In this document: piece by piece, positions 1 through 5,404 of the stretch
How the letters are laid out: each line of letters begins with the position of its first letter
How positions within the stretch are numbered: position 1 is the first letter of the stretch
Source: Eudoraea sp.
Lineage (GTDB): Bacteria; Bacteroidota; Bacteroidia; Flavobacteriales; Flavobacteriaceae
DNA: 5,404 nucleotides
Assembly (NCBI GenBank): GCA_013042125.1
Contig: JABDQS010000009.1
Span: 1 to 5,404, forward strand
Reading direction: 5' to 3'
The notes under the pieces: model-generated
Seen by the model: the letters and a program-made list of their open reading frames with translations, nothing else
The model's database searches: none
Told to the model about the DNA's origin: nothing
Translations under genes and position numbers: made by a program

Positions 1-359
1 ATTCCGTCTACCTTTTCCATAATATAAAAAGGCACTCCAAGAATTTTAGGATCTTCAGCATATGCAAATACCTCAGGGATCTTGTCAAAAACAGAATGCA
101 AAGCATCTAACACCTTAAATTCCCTGCCCATGTCGTGGCCGCGTTTCGGGGCTGAAAAAGGTGGCCTTCTGAGAACAAATTCTTTGTCCTCAATGGTGAG
201 CTGATACGTAAGATTTGAATACCCATTCTGAAACTGCCCTACGAGCATTTCACTTTTTTCATCCTGAATTAGCCCACGACGTAGTAAATATCTTTTCAGA
301 TCCTTCTCATTGAGTTCCTCTCCTTTGCGTACCGGTTTTGTTAACTCCTTTTCTGACAT
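1..359 (-). CDS. APH-fold phosphotransferase (ACAD10/11 kinase-domain type), 5' part; truncated by the left window edge
   Basis: This is the N-terminal 119 residues of a kinase of the aminoglycoside-phosphotransferase (APH) fold, in the subgroup that forms the N-terminal half of animal ACAD10/ACAD11. What is visible is the N-lobe: a glycine-containing nucleotide-loop region (about residues 40-54, VGQFQNGYSNLTYQL), a strand with FVLRRPP (61-67) where the ATP-contacting basic residue is expected, a helix with GREFKVL (78-84, conserved Glu80), and the GVPFYIMEKVDG segment (108-119) that leads to the hinge. The catalytic HGD and metal-binding DxD motifs would lie beyond the edge and cannot be checked. 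The start is ATG at 359-357, whose A is also the last base of the upstream TAA stop (TAATG), so translation is probably coupled. It has no clear Shine-Dalgarno, which is normal for Bacteroidota. The inferred role is ATP-dependent phosphorylation of a hydroxyacyl-CoA, by analogy with ACAD11 and LvaA. The family is confident; the substrate is not known. Confidence 0.87.
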   Translation of the reverse strand, partial: MSEKELTKPVRKGEELNEKDLKRYLLRRGLIQDEKSEMLVGQFQNGYSNLTYQLTIEDKEFVLRRPPFSAPKRGHDMGREFKVLDALHSVFDKIPEVFAYAEDPKILGVPFYIMEKVDG

Positions 360-1579
360 TATAATTGACCGATGTATTGCTTGATGGTATTCTTTCCCAA
401 CTGACTCATATGAACCTCATCCGGGCCGTCTGCCAAACGAAGGGTTCTGGCAGCGGCATAAAAGTGTGCCAGAGGGGTATCCTGACTTACACCTTTTCCT
501 CCCATGATCTGGATCGCCCTGTCTATTACTTTTTCCGCCATACCAGGCGTCACTATCTTGATCATGGCAATGAGATCTTTTGCTTCCTTATTTCCCTTTT
601 TATCCATTTTATCGGCTGCAGAAAGTACCAGAAGCCTGGCTTGCTCTATCTCGCAGCGCGAACGTGCTATATCCTGACGAATACTGCTGTAGGTATCCAG
701 TGATCTCCCAAAAGGAGTTCGCTCAGTGGTCCTCTGTGCCATTAGCTCCAATGAACGTTGCGCCATACCAATTAGTCGCATACAATGGTGTATTCTACCC
801 GGGCCCAACCTGCCCTGAGCAATTTCAAATCCTTTTCCCTCACTAAGCAGGATATTTTTCTTCGGAACCCGCACACTGTTTAAAGTGATCTCTGCATGCC
901 CTTCCGGAGAATCGTAATACCCAAAAACACTTAGGGGGCGTTCAATAGTTACACCGGGCGTATCCATGGGGACCAAGATCATGCTCTGCTGCAAATGCCT
1001 GGGTGCTTCAAAATCAGTTTTTCCCATGACAATGGCGATCTTACAATCGGGATCCATCCCCCCGGATGACCACCATTTTTTGCCGGAGATCACATAGTCA
1101 TCTTTATCTGCAACAATTGAAGTTTCAATATTGGTCGCATCGGAAGAAGCTACCTGCGGTTCTGTCATTAAAAAAGCAGATCTGATAGTGCCCTCCATCA
1201 ATGGTCGTAACCATTTCTCTTGTTGTTCTTTGGTACCATACCGGGCCAGTACTTCCATATTTCCCGTATCCGGCGGACTACAATTAAATACTTCTGAGGA
1301 CCATTGTATCCTGCCCATACATTCTGCCAAGGGAGCGTATTCCAAATTGCTAAGGCCGGGACTTAATGATCCGTATCCCTTTGGTAAGAACAAATTCCAT
1401 AATCCTGCTTTTTTAGCCTTATCCTTCAATTCCTTCAGACCCGGCCATTTTTGCCAGATATTATCAGGATCTCTGTAGAATGCAGTAACCTCCTCATCAA
1501 CAGGAAGAATGTTTTTTTCAAAAAAACGATTCAATTTATCCTGAAATTCGATAGACCTTTTGCTATGATCAAAATTCAT
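359..1579 (-). CDS. ACAD10/11-type acyl-CoA dehydrogenase
   Basis: This soluble FAD flavoenzyme of the acyl-CoA dehydrogenase superfamily has 406 residues, matching the C-terminal ACAD domain of animal ACAD11. Motifs (numbered from the chosen start) are [15 protein letters not shown] (136-150) for flavin and substrate binding, KKWWSSG (about 167-173), RPLSVFGY (214-221), [13 protein letters not shown] (256-268), the RTPFGR segment (287-292), MGGKGVSQD (359-367) and ADGPDEVH (383-390). In ordinary family members the last site reads YEGT with a catalytic Glu; here Asp384 sits in that place, as in ACAD10/11. The GRIHHCMR and ADGPDEVH pair is diagnostic of this subgroup. An in-frame ATG at 1600 would add seven residues (MKYKYFK). 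I prefer 1579 because MNFDHS matches the usual family N-terminus, but either is possible. The gene follows the SDR stop by 27 bp (6 bp from the alternative start) and overlaps the downstream kinase by one base. Probable role: acting on a 4-phosphoacyl-CoA made by that kinase, or simple acyl-CoA oxidation. Confidence 0.93.
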   Translation of the reverse strand: MNFDHSKRSIEFQDKLNRFFEKNILPVDEEVTAFYRDPDNIWQKWPGLKELKDKAKKAGLWNLFLPKGYGSLSPGLSNLEYAPLAECMGRIQWSSEVFNCSPPDTGNMEVLARYGTKEQQEKWLRPLMEGTIRSAFLMTEPQVASSDATNIETSIVADKDDYVISGKKWWSSGGMDPDCKIAIVMGKTDFEAPRHLQQSMILVPMDTPGVTIERPLSVFGYYDSPEGHAEITLNSVRVPKKNILLSEGKGFEIAQGRLGPGRIHHCMRLIGMAQRSLELMAQRTTERTPFGRSLDTYSSIRQDIARSRCEIEQARLLVLSAADKMDKKGNKEAKDLIAMIKIVTPGMAEKVIDRAIQIMGGKGVSQDTPLAHFYAAARTLRLADGPDEVHMSQLGKNTIKQYIGQL

Positions 1580-1606
1580 TTTGAAGTATTTGTATTTCAT
1601 TCATTT

Positions 1607-2383
1607 TTATCCGGATACCAAATAGCCTCCATCAGCCGCATAAACCCCTCCTGTTATATAGGATCCCGCATCTGATGCCAGTAATAAGATCAACCCTGCC
1701 ATTTCATCCGGATCGGCTATGCGATTCATGGGCAGGGCCCTGGTGAATCTATCAACGAGTTTTTCATCACTCCAAAGGCCTTCACTGAATTTGGTTTTAA
1801 TTAATCCCGGACATACCACATTGGCCCTTACGCCGTGTTTCCCCCATTCCTTAGCCTGATTTTTAGTTAGCATGATCAAAGCAGCTTTGGTGGCACTGTA
1901 AAGCCCCAAACCAAATCCGGGTCGTAGCCCTTCCACAGAAGAGATATTGATAATACTACCATTACCATTTTGTTTCATATAGGGCAACACCATATTGGAA
2001 AGTAGCCATGGTGCCTTCACATTAATATCCATGATCTTGTCGAATACAGCTTCATCCGAACCTTCCAGTGGGCCATAATATGGATTAATGGCCGCATTAT
2101 TCACCAAAATATCTATCCTTCCAAACTGTTCAATGGTTTTGGTGATAAGGGACTCCCGCTCCTGAGAATTACCAATATGACACTGTATGCCTATGGCCTC
2201 CAGGCCCTTATCCTTAAATTCCTTCACAACAAGGTCTACTGCCTCCTGCTTTCTGCTGCTGATCACAACTTTTGCCCCGCTTTCGGCAAGACCGAGGGCA
2301 ATTGCCTTTCCTATTCCCTTGCTTGAACCTGTAATTATTGCAACTTTCCCCTTGAGGTTAAATTTTGATTGTATGGTATCCAT
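1607..2383 (-). CDS. DHRS4-like short-chain dehydrogenase/reductase (SDR)
   Basis: This is a classical NAD(P)-dependent SDR of 258 residues, the usual length. It has a Rossmann TGSSKGIG loop (18-25), NNAA (95-98), and a complete catalytic tetrad Asn121-Ser149-Tyr162-Lys166 (DINVKAP, ISSVEG, YSATK). SRK at 43-45, just after the second strand, places a basic residue where NADP(H) is usually chosen over NAD(H). INPYYGPL, DINVKAP, CPGLIKTKFSEGLW and SYITGG resemble the DHRS4 (carbonyl/retinal reductase) branch more than FabG. The ATG at 2383 was chosen. An in-frame TTG at 2425 would add 14 residues and overlap the upstream gene by 8 bases, but TTG starts are rare in this group and the extension lies before the fold. 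The gene sits 34 bp after the large ACAD and just before the ACAD11-like gene, so co-transcription is likely. It may reduce a ketoacyl-CoA to the hydroxyacyl-CoA used by the kinase, or oxidise a 3-hydroxyacyl-CoA. The substrate is inferred from context. Confidence 0.93.
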   Translation of the reverse strand: MDTIQSKFNLKGKVAIITGSSKGIGKAIALGLAESGAKVVISSRKQEAVDLVVKEFKDKGLEAIGIQCHIGNSQERESLITKTIEQFGRIDILVNNAAINPYYGPLEGSDEAVFDKIMDINVKAPWLLSNMVLPYMKQNGNGSIINISSVEGLRPGFGLGLYSATKAALIMLTKNQAKEWGKHGVRANVVCPGLIKTKFSEGLWSDEKLVDRFTRALPMNRIADPDEMAGLILLLASDAGSYITGGVYAADGGYLVSG

Positions 2384-2417
2384 ATTCTGTAAGCTGTCTT
2401 TTTGAATAGTATCGTTT

Positions 2418-4229
2418 CTACGCAAATATCTTAGTGTCGGTTTTTACCGTCAACACCTCGTTATTTGTCAGCACTTCAGCCAAAGAAGTAGTTTTTGAAA
2501 GTTCATACTTGAAATAAAATTTCATCGCATGGATCTTGGCTTTATAAAAATCCGCGGTAAAATTCCCATCTCCATTTACCAAAGCATCTTGTGAGCTTTT
2601 AGCCATATCCAACCATAACCAGGCTACTGTTATGTTACCAAAGAATTCCATAAATACCGTAGCATCAGAGAGGAACCTTTCATAATCTCCCTTCATTGCA
2701 TATCCCATTAGAGATTGGACCACCTTTTGAGCCAGACCTGCCTTTTCACTTAGCAGTTTAGCATAGGGCACCAGAGACTCGTGACTCATTGCTTGTTCAA
2801 TGGAATTCGCTATCTCTTTTGACAACAATTCGAAAGCACGTCCCTTGTCCATGGTTATCTTTCGGCCAAGGAGATCTTGAGATTGAATGCCTGTTGTTCC
2901 CTCATAAATTGAAAAAATACGAATATCCCTTAAGTACTGCTGCAGGATATAGTCTGAACAGAAGCCATATCCGCCAAGAACCTGAACACCGAGGTCCACA
3001 GCCATTTTACCCATTTCAGATGGATATGTTTTCACAATAGGGGTCAATATTTCCAGCAAGAGGGTATATTTTTCCCGTTCTTTCGGATCTGACAAGGACA
3101 TTGAAAGATCCTGATATTTTGCCGCCAAAAAGATCAGGCTCAAAGAAGCTTCCGAAATGGTCTTTTGCAGCATCAGCATCCTGCGTACATCCGGATGATT
3201 GATTATCAGAGTCTGTTCCTGTTCAACATCCTTTTTACCGGTGCTGGTAAGTTTACGCCCCTGAGGTCTTTCATTGGCATAATTTAAGGAAGCATGATAG
3301 GCTGCAGTTGCAATCGCAGCAGCACCTCTTCCCACGCCAATTCTGGCACCATTCATCATCAAAAACATATATTTCAATCCTTGATGCGCTTCTCCTACCA
3401 GCCAGCCAGTGCAATCTTCCTTATCGCCAAAGAACAAGTGCGTTGTACAATACCCTTTCTGCCCCATTTTCTGAAAATCTGCCACGGTAGTTACATCATT
3501 AGACCTTAAGCCTCCCTCTGAAGTTGGTCTGTTCTTTGGAACAACAAAAAGGGAGATGCCCTTGGTACCCGCCGGTGCACCTTTGATCCGAGCCAATACC
3601 AAATGAACAATGTTTTCCGCTCCCTCATAATCTCCAGCAGAAATAAATATTTTCTGCCCATGTATCTTATAATTATCGCCATCTGGCGTTGCCGAGGTAA
3701 CAATATCTGAAAGCGAACTACCTGCCTGGGGTTCCGTTAAACACATAGTACCACCCCATGCTCCGCTCAACATCTTAGGCACATAGGCTTCAATCAATTT
3801 CTGATCACCAAAATGTGTGATAAGTTCTGCGGCCCCAATGGTCAATCCTATATATCCCGGCAATTGATTATTAGCTGCTTCCTGAATATAGGCAGAGGCG
3901 TTCACCGCCATCGCCGGCATTTGCATCCCCCCTGAATCAATGCTGAATGGACCTGATATAAAACCCATTTCACCACCGGCTTTCATGTATTTTGTTACTT
4001 GTGGATGCACTACTATTTTTCCATCTTTATAATGAGCCGGATCTTCATCCATTTCCCTGAAATAAGGAAACATCTCTTTATCTGCAAAATCTTTGACGGC
4101 GTTCAGCATCATATCTATAGACTCCTTGTCATAGTCTGAATACCTGTCTTGCTGCAGGACAGTTTGTAGATTGTGAACATCAAAAAGTAAATATTTCACG
4201 GTGTCCATGTCTATGTATTGCTTATTCAT
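2418..4229 (-). CDS. Large acyl-CoA dehydrogenase (about 600 residues, DmdC/FadE-like)
   Basis: This FAD-dependent acyl-CoA dehydrogenase has 603 residues, the length of the long bacterial subgroup that includes DmdC. Those proteins carry extra segments at both ends of the ACAD core. In order it shows the short N-terminal segment VKYLLFDV (11-18), an all-alpha N-domain (about 35-155), the flavin-binding MCLTEPQAGSSLSD (162-175), a mid beta domain with KIFISAGD (193-200), the LMMNGARIGVGRGA stretch (290-303), VQVLGGYGFCSD (416-427), and IYEGTTGIQSQDLLGRK (441-457) with the expected catalytic Glu443. A helical C-terminal extension (about 465-575) follows. It probably introduces the alpha-beta double bond in an acyl-CoA at the first step of beta-oxidation. 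The start is ATG at 4229; an internal ATG seven codons later is possible. It is the first gene of the four-gene minus-strand operon. It is clearly a different subfamily from the ACAD11-like enzyme downstream, so the two are not recent duplicates. Chain-length preference cannot be read from the sequence. Confidence 0.94.
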   Translation of the reverse strand: MNKQYIDMDTVKYLLFDVHNLQTVLQQDRYSDYDKESIDMMLNAVKDFADKEMFPYFREMDEDPAHYKDGKIVVHPQVTKYMKAGGEMGFISGPFSIDSGGMQMPAMAVNASAYIQEAANNQLPGYIGLTIGAAELITHFGDQKLIEAYVPKMLSGAWGGTMCLTEPQAGSSLSDIVTSATPDGDNYKIHGQKIFISAGDYEGAENIVHLVLARIKGAPAGTKGISLFVVPKNRPTSEGGLRSNDVTTVADFQKMGQKGYCTTHLFFGDKEDCTGWLVGEAHQGLKYMFLMMNGARIGVGRGAAAIATAAYHASLNYANERPQGRKLTSTGKKDVEQEQTLIINHPDVRRMLMLQKTISEASLSLIFLAAKYQDLSMSLSDPKEREKYTLLLEILTPIVKTYPSEMGKMAVDLGVQVLGGYGFCSDYILQQYLRDIRIFSIYEGTTGIQSQDLLGRKITMDKGRAFELLSKEIANSIEQAMSHESLVPYAKLLSEKAGLAQKVVQSLMGYAMKGDYERFLSDATVFMEFFGNITVAWLWLDMAKSSQDALVNGDGNFTADFYKAKIHAMKFYFKYELSKTTSLAEVLTNNEVLTVKTDTKIFA

Positions 4230-4256
4230 AGTACTATTGTGTCTTTATTAAGTCTT

Positions 4257-4264
4257 CTAAGATA
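4257..4264 (-). promoter_or_regulatory. Possible -7 element for the minus-strand acyl-CoA operon
   Basis: Read on the minus strand this is TATCTTAG, one mismatch from the Bacteroidota -7 consensus TAnnTTTG. It ends about 27 bases before the ATG at 4229, which would leave a leader of roughly 20 bases. No convincing -33 TTG was found at the usual distance. It is the best candidate promoter in the divergent gap for the operon, but the mismatch in the T-run keeps it tentative. Confidence 0.35.
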
Positions 4265-4351
4265 ACAGATTAAATGGGCACTACCTTACCAGCATTGTTA
4301 ATCCTTTGCATAAAGCATCCATTTCATTAGTATTCAAAATCCTTTAAATAG

Positions 4352-4359
4352 TATCTTTG
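4352..4359 (+). promoter_or_regulatory. Bacteroidota-type promoter -7 element of the lipoprotein gene
   Basis: TATCTTTG matches the Bacteroidota sigma-A -7 consensus TAnnTTTG perfectly and is followed by CA and an A-rich stretch. The transcription start is expected about 6 bases downstream (near 4365), so the leader before the ATG at 4375 would be only about 10 bases. The -33 element is weak (TTAG near 4327-4330). The same ten bases, TATCTTTGCA, recur at 4952, in front of the next gene. Confidence 0.75.
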
Positions 4360-4374
4360 CACAAAATCTCTGCG

Positions 4375-4854
4375 ATGAAATTACATTCCACAACTATATT
4401 GTTCTTAGTGCTAGTCCTACTATTGGTGACCTCATGTTCAAAATCTTCCTCTGAAGAACCCGGTATTCCACAGGAACAATTAGAAGCGATCAGCGGAATT
4501 TATAACCTTACGGAATATATAATTAGCCCTGCACAGGATCTCAACGATGATGATGTGTTTTCGGAGAATCTGTTGGATGAGTTGGATTGCCTGAATGCCA
4601 ACATAATTTTACGGGAAGACCTCAGTTTTAGCTTATTTGCCATCCAATTAGATATAACATTTATTACCAATGAACAATACGCCATCTTTTGTGGTGAAAA
4701 TCAAACTACTTCCGGGACCTGGGACCTTGTGAACAACCAGATCGTTCTATCCGGGGAAACCGAAGGCACCTATACCATAAATGGGAATGTACTAACACTT
4801 ACAGAGAACAAGAACTTACCCGATTTTCAACGAATGGTCTTCGAAAAACAATAA
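4375..4854 (+). CDS. Small lipoprotein, lipocalin-like beta domain (function unknown)
   Basis: This is a 159-residue predicted lipoprotein. A hydrophobic signal peptide (residues 1-20, with an LFLVLVLLLV core) ends in the lipobox V18-T19-S20-Cys21, so Cys21 should be lipidated after signal peptidase II cleavage. A Ser/Glu-rich linker (SKSSSEEP) follows, which may help outer-membrane sorting but is not a clean flavobacterial surface-export signal. The mature part begins with GIYNLTEYI (41-49), has an acidic DLNDDD loop (55-60), and contains Cys72 and Cys106, which could form a disulfide. It then runs as alternating short strands (SGTWDLVNNQIVLSG, GTYTINGNVLTLT), the pattern of lipocalin-like Bacteroidota lipoproteins. 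The start is ATG at 4375. An upstream in-frame TTG at 4357 lies inside the promoter element and is excluded. It is transcribed divergently from the acyl-CoA operon, so no functional link is implied. Its ligand and role are unknown. Confidence 0.85.
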   Translation: MKLHSTTILFLVLVLLLVTSCSKSSSEEPGIPQEQLEAISGIYNLTEYIISPAQDLNDDDVFSENLLDELDCLNANIILREDLSFSLFAIQLDITFITNEQYAIFCGENQTTSGTWDLVNNQIVLSGETEGTYTINGNVLTLTENKNLPDFQRMVFEKQ

Positions 4855-4888
4855 GTAACTACATAATCGTAACAAGAAAGTATTTCGT

Positions 4889-4904
4889 CCTATAGATCTA
4901 TAGG
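4889..4904. repeat. Perfect 16-bp palindrome CCTATAGATCTATAGG
   Basis: CCTATAGATCTATAGG is identical to its reverse complement over all 16 bases. It lies 35 bp after the lipoprotein stop and 48 bp before the -7 element of the YeeE/YedE gene. As RNA it could fold only into a 6-bp A/T-rich stem with a GATC loop, and no T-run follows, so it is a poor intrinsic terminator. It could be an operator for a dimeric regulator; no regulator family is assigned. Confidence 0.5.
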
Positions 4905-4914
4905 CATAAGTGCT

Positions 4915-4932
4915 TTGTGAAAAGGTTCACAA
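4915..4932. promoter_or_regulatory. Crp/Fnr-family binding site (TGTGA-N6-TCACA)
   Basis: TTGTGAAAAGGTTCACAA is an inverted repeat with perfect 7-bp arms around AAGG. It contains TGTGA (4916-4920), six bases, then TCACA (4927-4931), the consensus half-sites of the Crp family. Its centre (4923.5) is about 41.5 bp upstream of the transcription start inferred from the -7 element at 4952-4959. That is the class II activator position, and the site occupies the region where a -33 element would be. The match and geometry are seen directly; binding by a Crp-type protein and activation are inferred. Confidence 0.65.
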
Positions 4933-4951
4933 TTCAAGAAACTCTTTCCTC

Positions 4952-4959
4952 TATCTTTG
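4952..4959 (+). promoter_or_regulatory. Bacteroidota-type promoter -7 element of the YeeE/YedE gene
   Basis: TATCTTTG is a perfect match to TAnnTTTG and is followed by CA and a run of A. It ends 16 bases before the ATG at 4976, so the leader is probably about 10 bases. No clear TTG is present at the -33 position; a Crp-type inverted repeat sits there instead, suggesting an activator-dependent promoter. Confidence 0.75.
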
Positions 4960-4975
4960 CAAAAAAAATTAATTG

Positions 4976-5404
4976 ATGGAATACATATTACAACCATGGC
5001 CCTGGTATGTTTCAGGACCTTTGATAGCCCTGGTAATGATTACCCTCATATATTTTGGCAAGACCTTCGGGATGTCTAGCAACCTGCGTACTATGTGCAG
5101 TATGGGGGGAGCAGGTAAATATTCAACCTTTTTTAAGCTCGATTGGAAAGCACAGCGCTGGAATCTAACAGTGGTGCTTGGCGCCATCATAGGTGGTTTT
5201 ATCGCGGTGACATTTTTATCTGATGGGTCGGTCATTGATCTGAATCCTAAGACAGTATCGGACCTCAACGAACTTGGATTTAAGAATGCCGGCGCTACAC
5301 TCTTACCGCCGGAACTCTATGATTGGAATGCCGTTTTGAGTCTGAAAGGCTTGCTAATACTAATTGGTAGTGGATTTATAGTTGGTTTTGGAACCCGATA
5401 TGCC
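4976..5404 (+). CDS. YeeE/YedE family membrane protein (thiosulfate-transporter-like), 5' part; cut by the right edge
   Basis: The first 143 residues of an integral membrane protein of the YeeE/YedE family are present. The family includes thiosulfate importers (TsuA/YeeE) and other proteins of sulfur and selenium metabolism. Visible hydrophobic segments are about residues 13-28, 64-82 and 123-140. The family-typical GPLIALVMITLIYFGKTFGMSS is followed by NLRTMCSMGGAGK, whose Cys41 falls where the family has a conserved cysteine for sulfur handling. The last visible residues (SGFIVGFGTRYA) lead into the usual cysteine- and glycine-rich second motif, which lies beyond the edge. The start is ATG at 4976, 16 bp after a perfect -7 element. 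In Bacteroidota this protein is often a half-length version paired with a second small YeeE-like (DUF6691) protein, so such a partner may follow. A Crp-type site upstream suggests regulated expression. Transport of thiosulfate specifically is inferred from the family. Confidence 0.88.
   Translation, partial: MEYILQPWPWYVSGPLIALVMITLIYFGKTFGMSSNLRTMCSMGGAGKYSTFFKLDWKAQRWNLTVVLGAIIGGFIAVTFLSDGSVIDLNPKTVSDLNELGFKNAGATLLPPELYDWNAVLSLKGLLILIGSGFIVGFGTRYA

Noticed and set aside
1569..1604. Eleven-codon reading frame starting at ATG 1604 on the minus strand, overlapping the start of the ACAD11-like gene
   Set aside because: It is out of frame with the ACAD gene and too short to support; a leader-peptide role cannot be shown from the sequence.
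2384..2425. Upstream TTG start for the SDR gene, overlapping the large ACAD gene by 8 bases
   Set aside because: TTG starts are rare in this group, the 14 added residues lie before the Rossmann fold, and an ATG at 2383 gives the normal family length.
3506..3703. Minus-strand 65-residue reading frame inside the large ACAD gene
   Set aside because: It is in another frame on the same strand, wholly inside a well-supported coding region; other short frames in 365-3509 and 4500-4685 were dismissed for the same reason.
4263..4299. TAACA and TGTTA as a widely spaced inverted repeat in the divergent intergenic region
   Set aside because: Arms of five bases separated by 27 bases are expected by chance in A/T-rich DNA.
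4357..4374. TTG start extending the lipoprotein by six residues
   Set aside because: The TTG is part of the TATCTTTG promoter element, so it would lie upstream of the transcript start. The ATG at 4375 gives a proper signal peptide.
4855..4951. Intrinsic terminator after the lipoprotein gene
   Set aside because: The only strong hairpin candidate (4889-4904) has an A/T-rich stem and no following T-run; no other stem-loop with a T-tract was seen.
4969..5268. Minus-strand 99-residue reading frame
   Set aside because: It lies antisense to the YeeE/YedE gene, shows no recognisable domain, and its predicted protein lacks the features of a real gene.

Overview
The window looks like a chromosomal segment of a member of the Bacteroidota, most likely a flavobacterium. 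The evidence is AT-leaning composition, two perfect TAnnTTTG promoter -7 elements (both read TATCTTTGCA), weak or absent Shine-Dalgarno motifs, a lipoprotein gene of flavobacterial style, and protein sequences typical of that group. No rRNA, tRNA, CRISPR array, insertion sequence or prophage gene was seen. The genus cannot be fixed from the sequence alone.

Left and centre (1-4229, minus strand): four tightly packed genes transcribed right to left form one probable operon. In transcription order they are a large ~600-residue acyl-CoA dehydrogenase (DmdC/FadE-like), a DHRS4-like short-chain dehydrogenase/reductase, an ACAD10/11-type acyl-CoA dehydrogenase, and an APH-fold phosphotransferase that runs off the left edge. 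The last two share one base (TAATG). Together they correspond to the two halves of animal ACAD10/ACAD11, here as separate genes. By analogy with ACAD11 and with LvaA/LvaC/LvaD of the Pseudomonas levulinate pathway, the operon probably handles hydroxy- or keto-acyl-CoAs. The reductase would make a hydroxyacyl-CoA, the kinase would phosphorylate the hydroxyl, the ACAD11-like enzyme would remove the phosphate to give an enoyl-CoA, and beta-oxidation would follow. This pathway is inference; the family assignments are firm.

Middle right (4230-4854): a 145-bp divergent intergenic region separates the operon from a plus-strand gene for a small lipoprotein with a lipocalin-like appearance. It has a strong Bacteroidota promoter and a very short leader.

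Right (4855-5404): a 121-bp intergenic region holds a perfect 16-bp palindrome, a perfect 18-bp inverted repeat matching the Crp-family consensus TGTGA-N6-TCACA, and a TATCTTTG promoter. These precede the 5' part of a YeeE/YedE (thiosulfate-transporter-like) membrane protein cut by the right edge. The Crp-type site lies about 41.5 bp upstream of the inferred transcription start, as expected for a class II activator site, so a Crp/Fnr-family regulator probably controls this gene.
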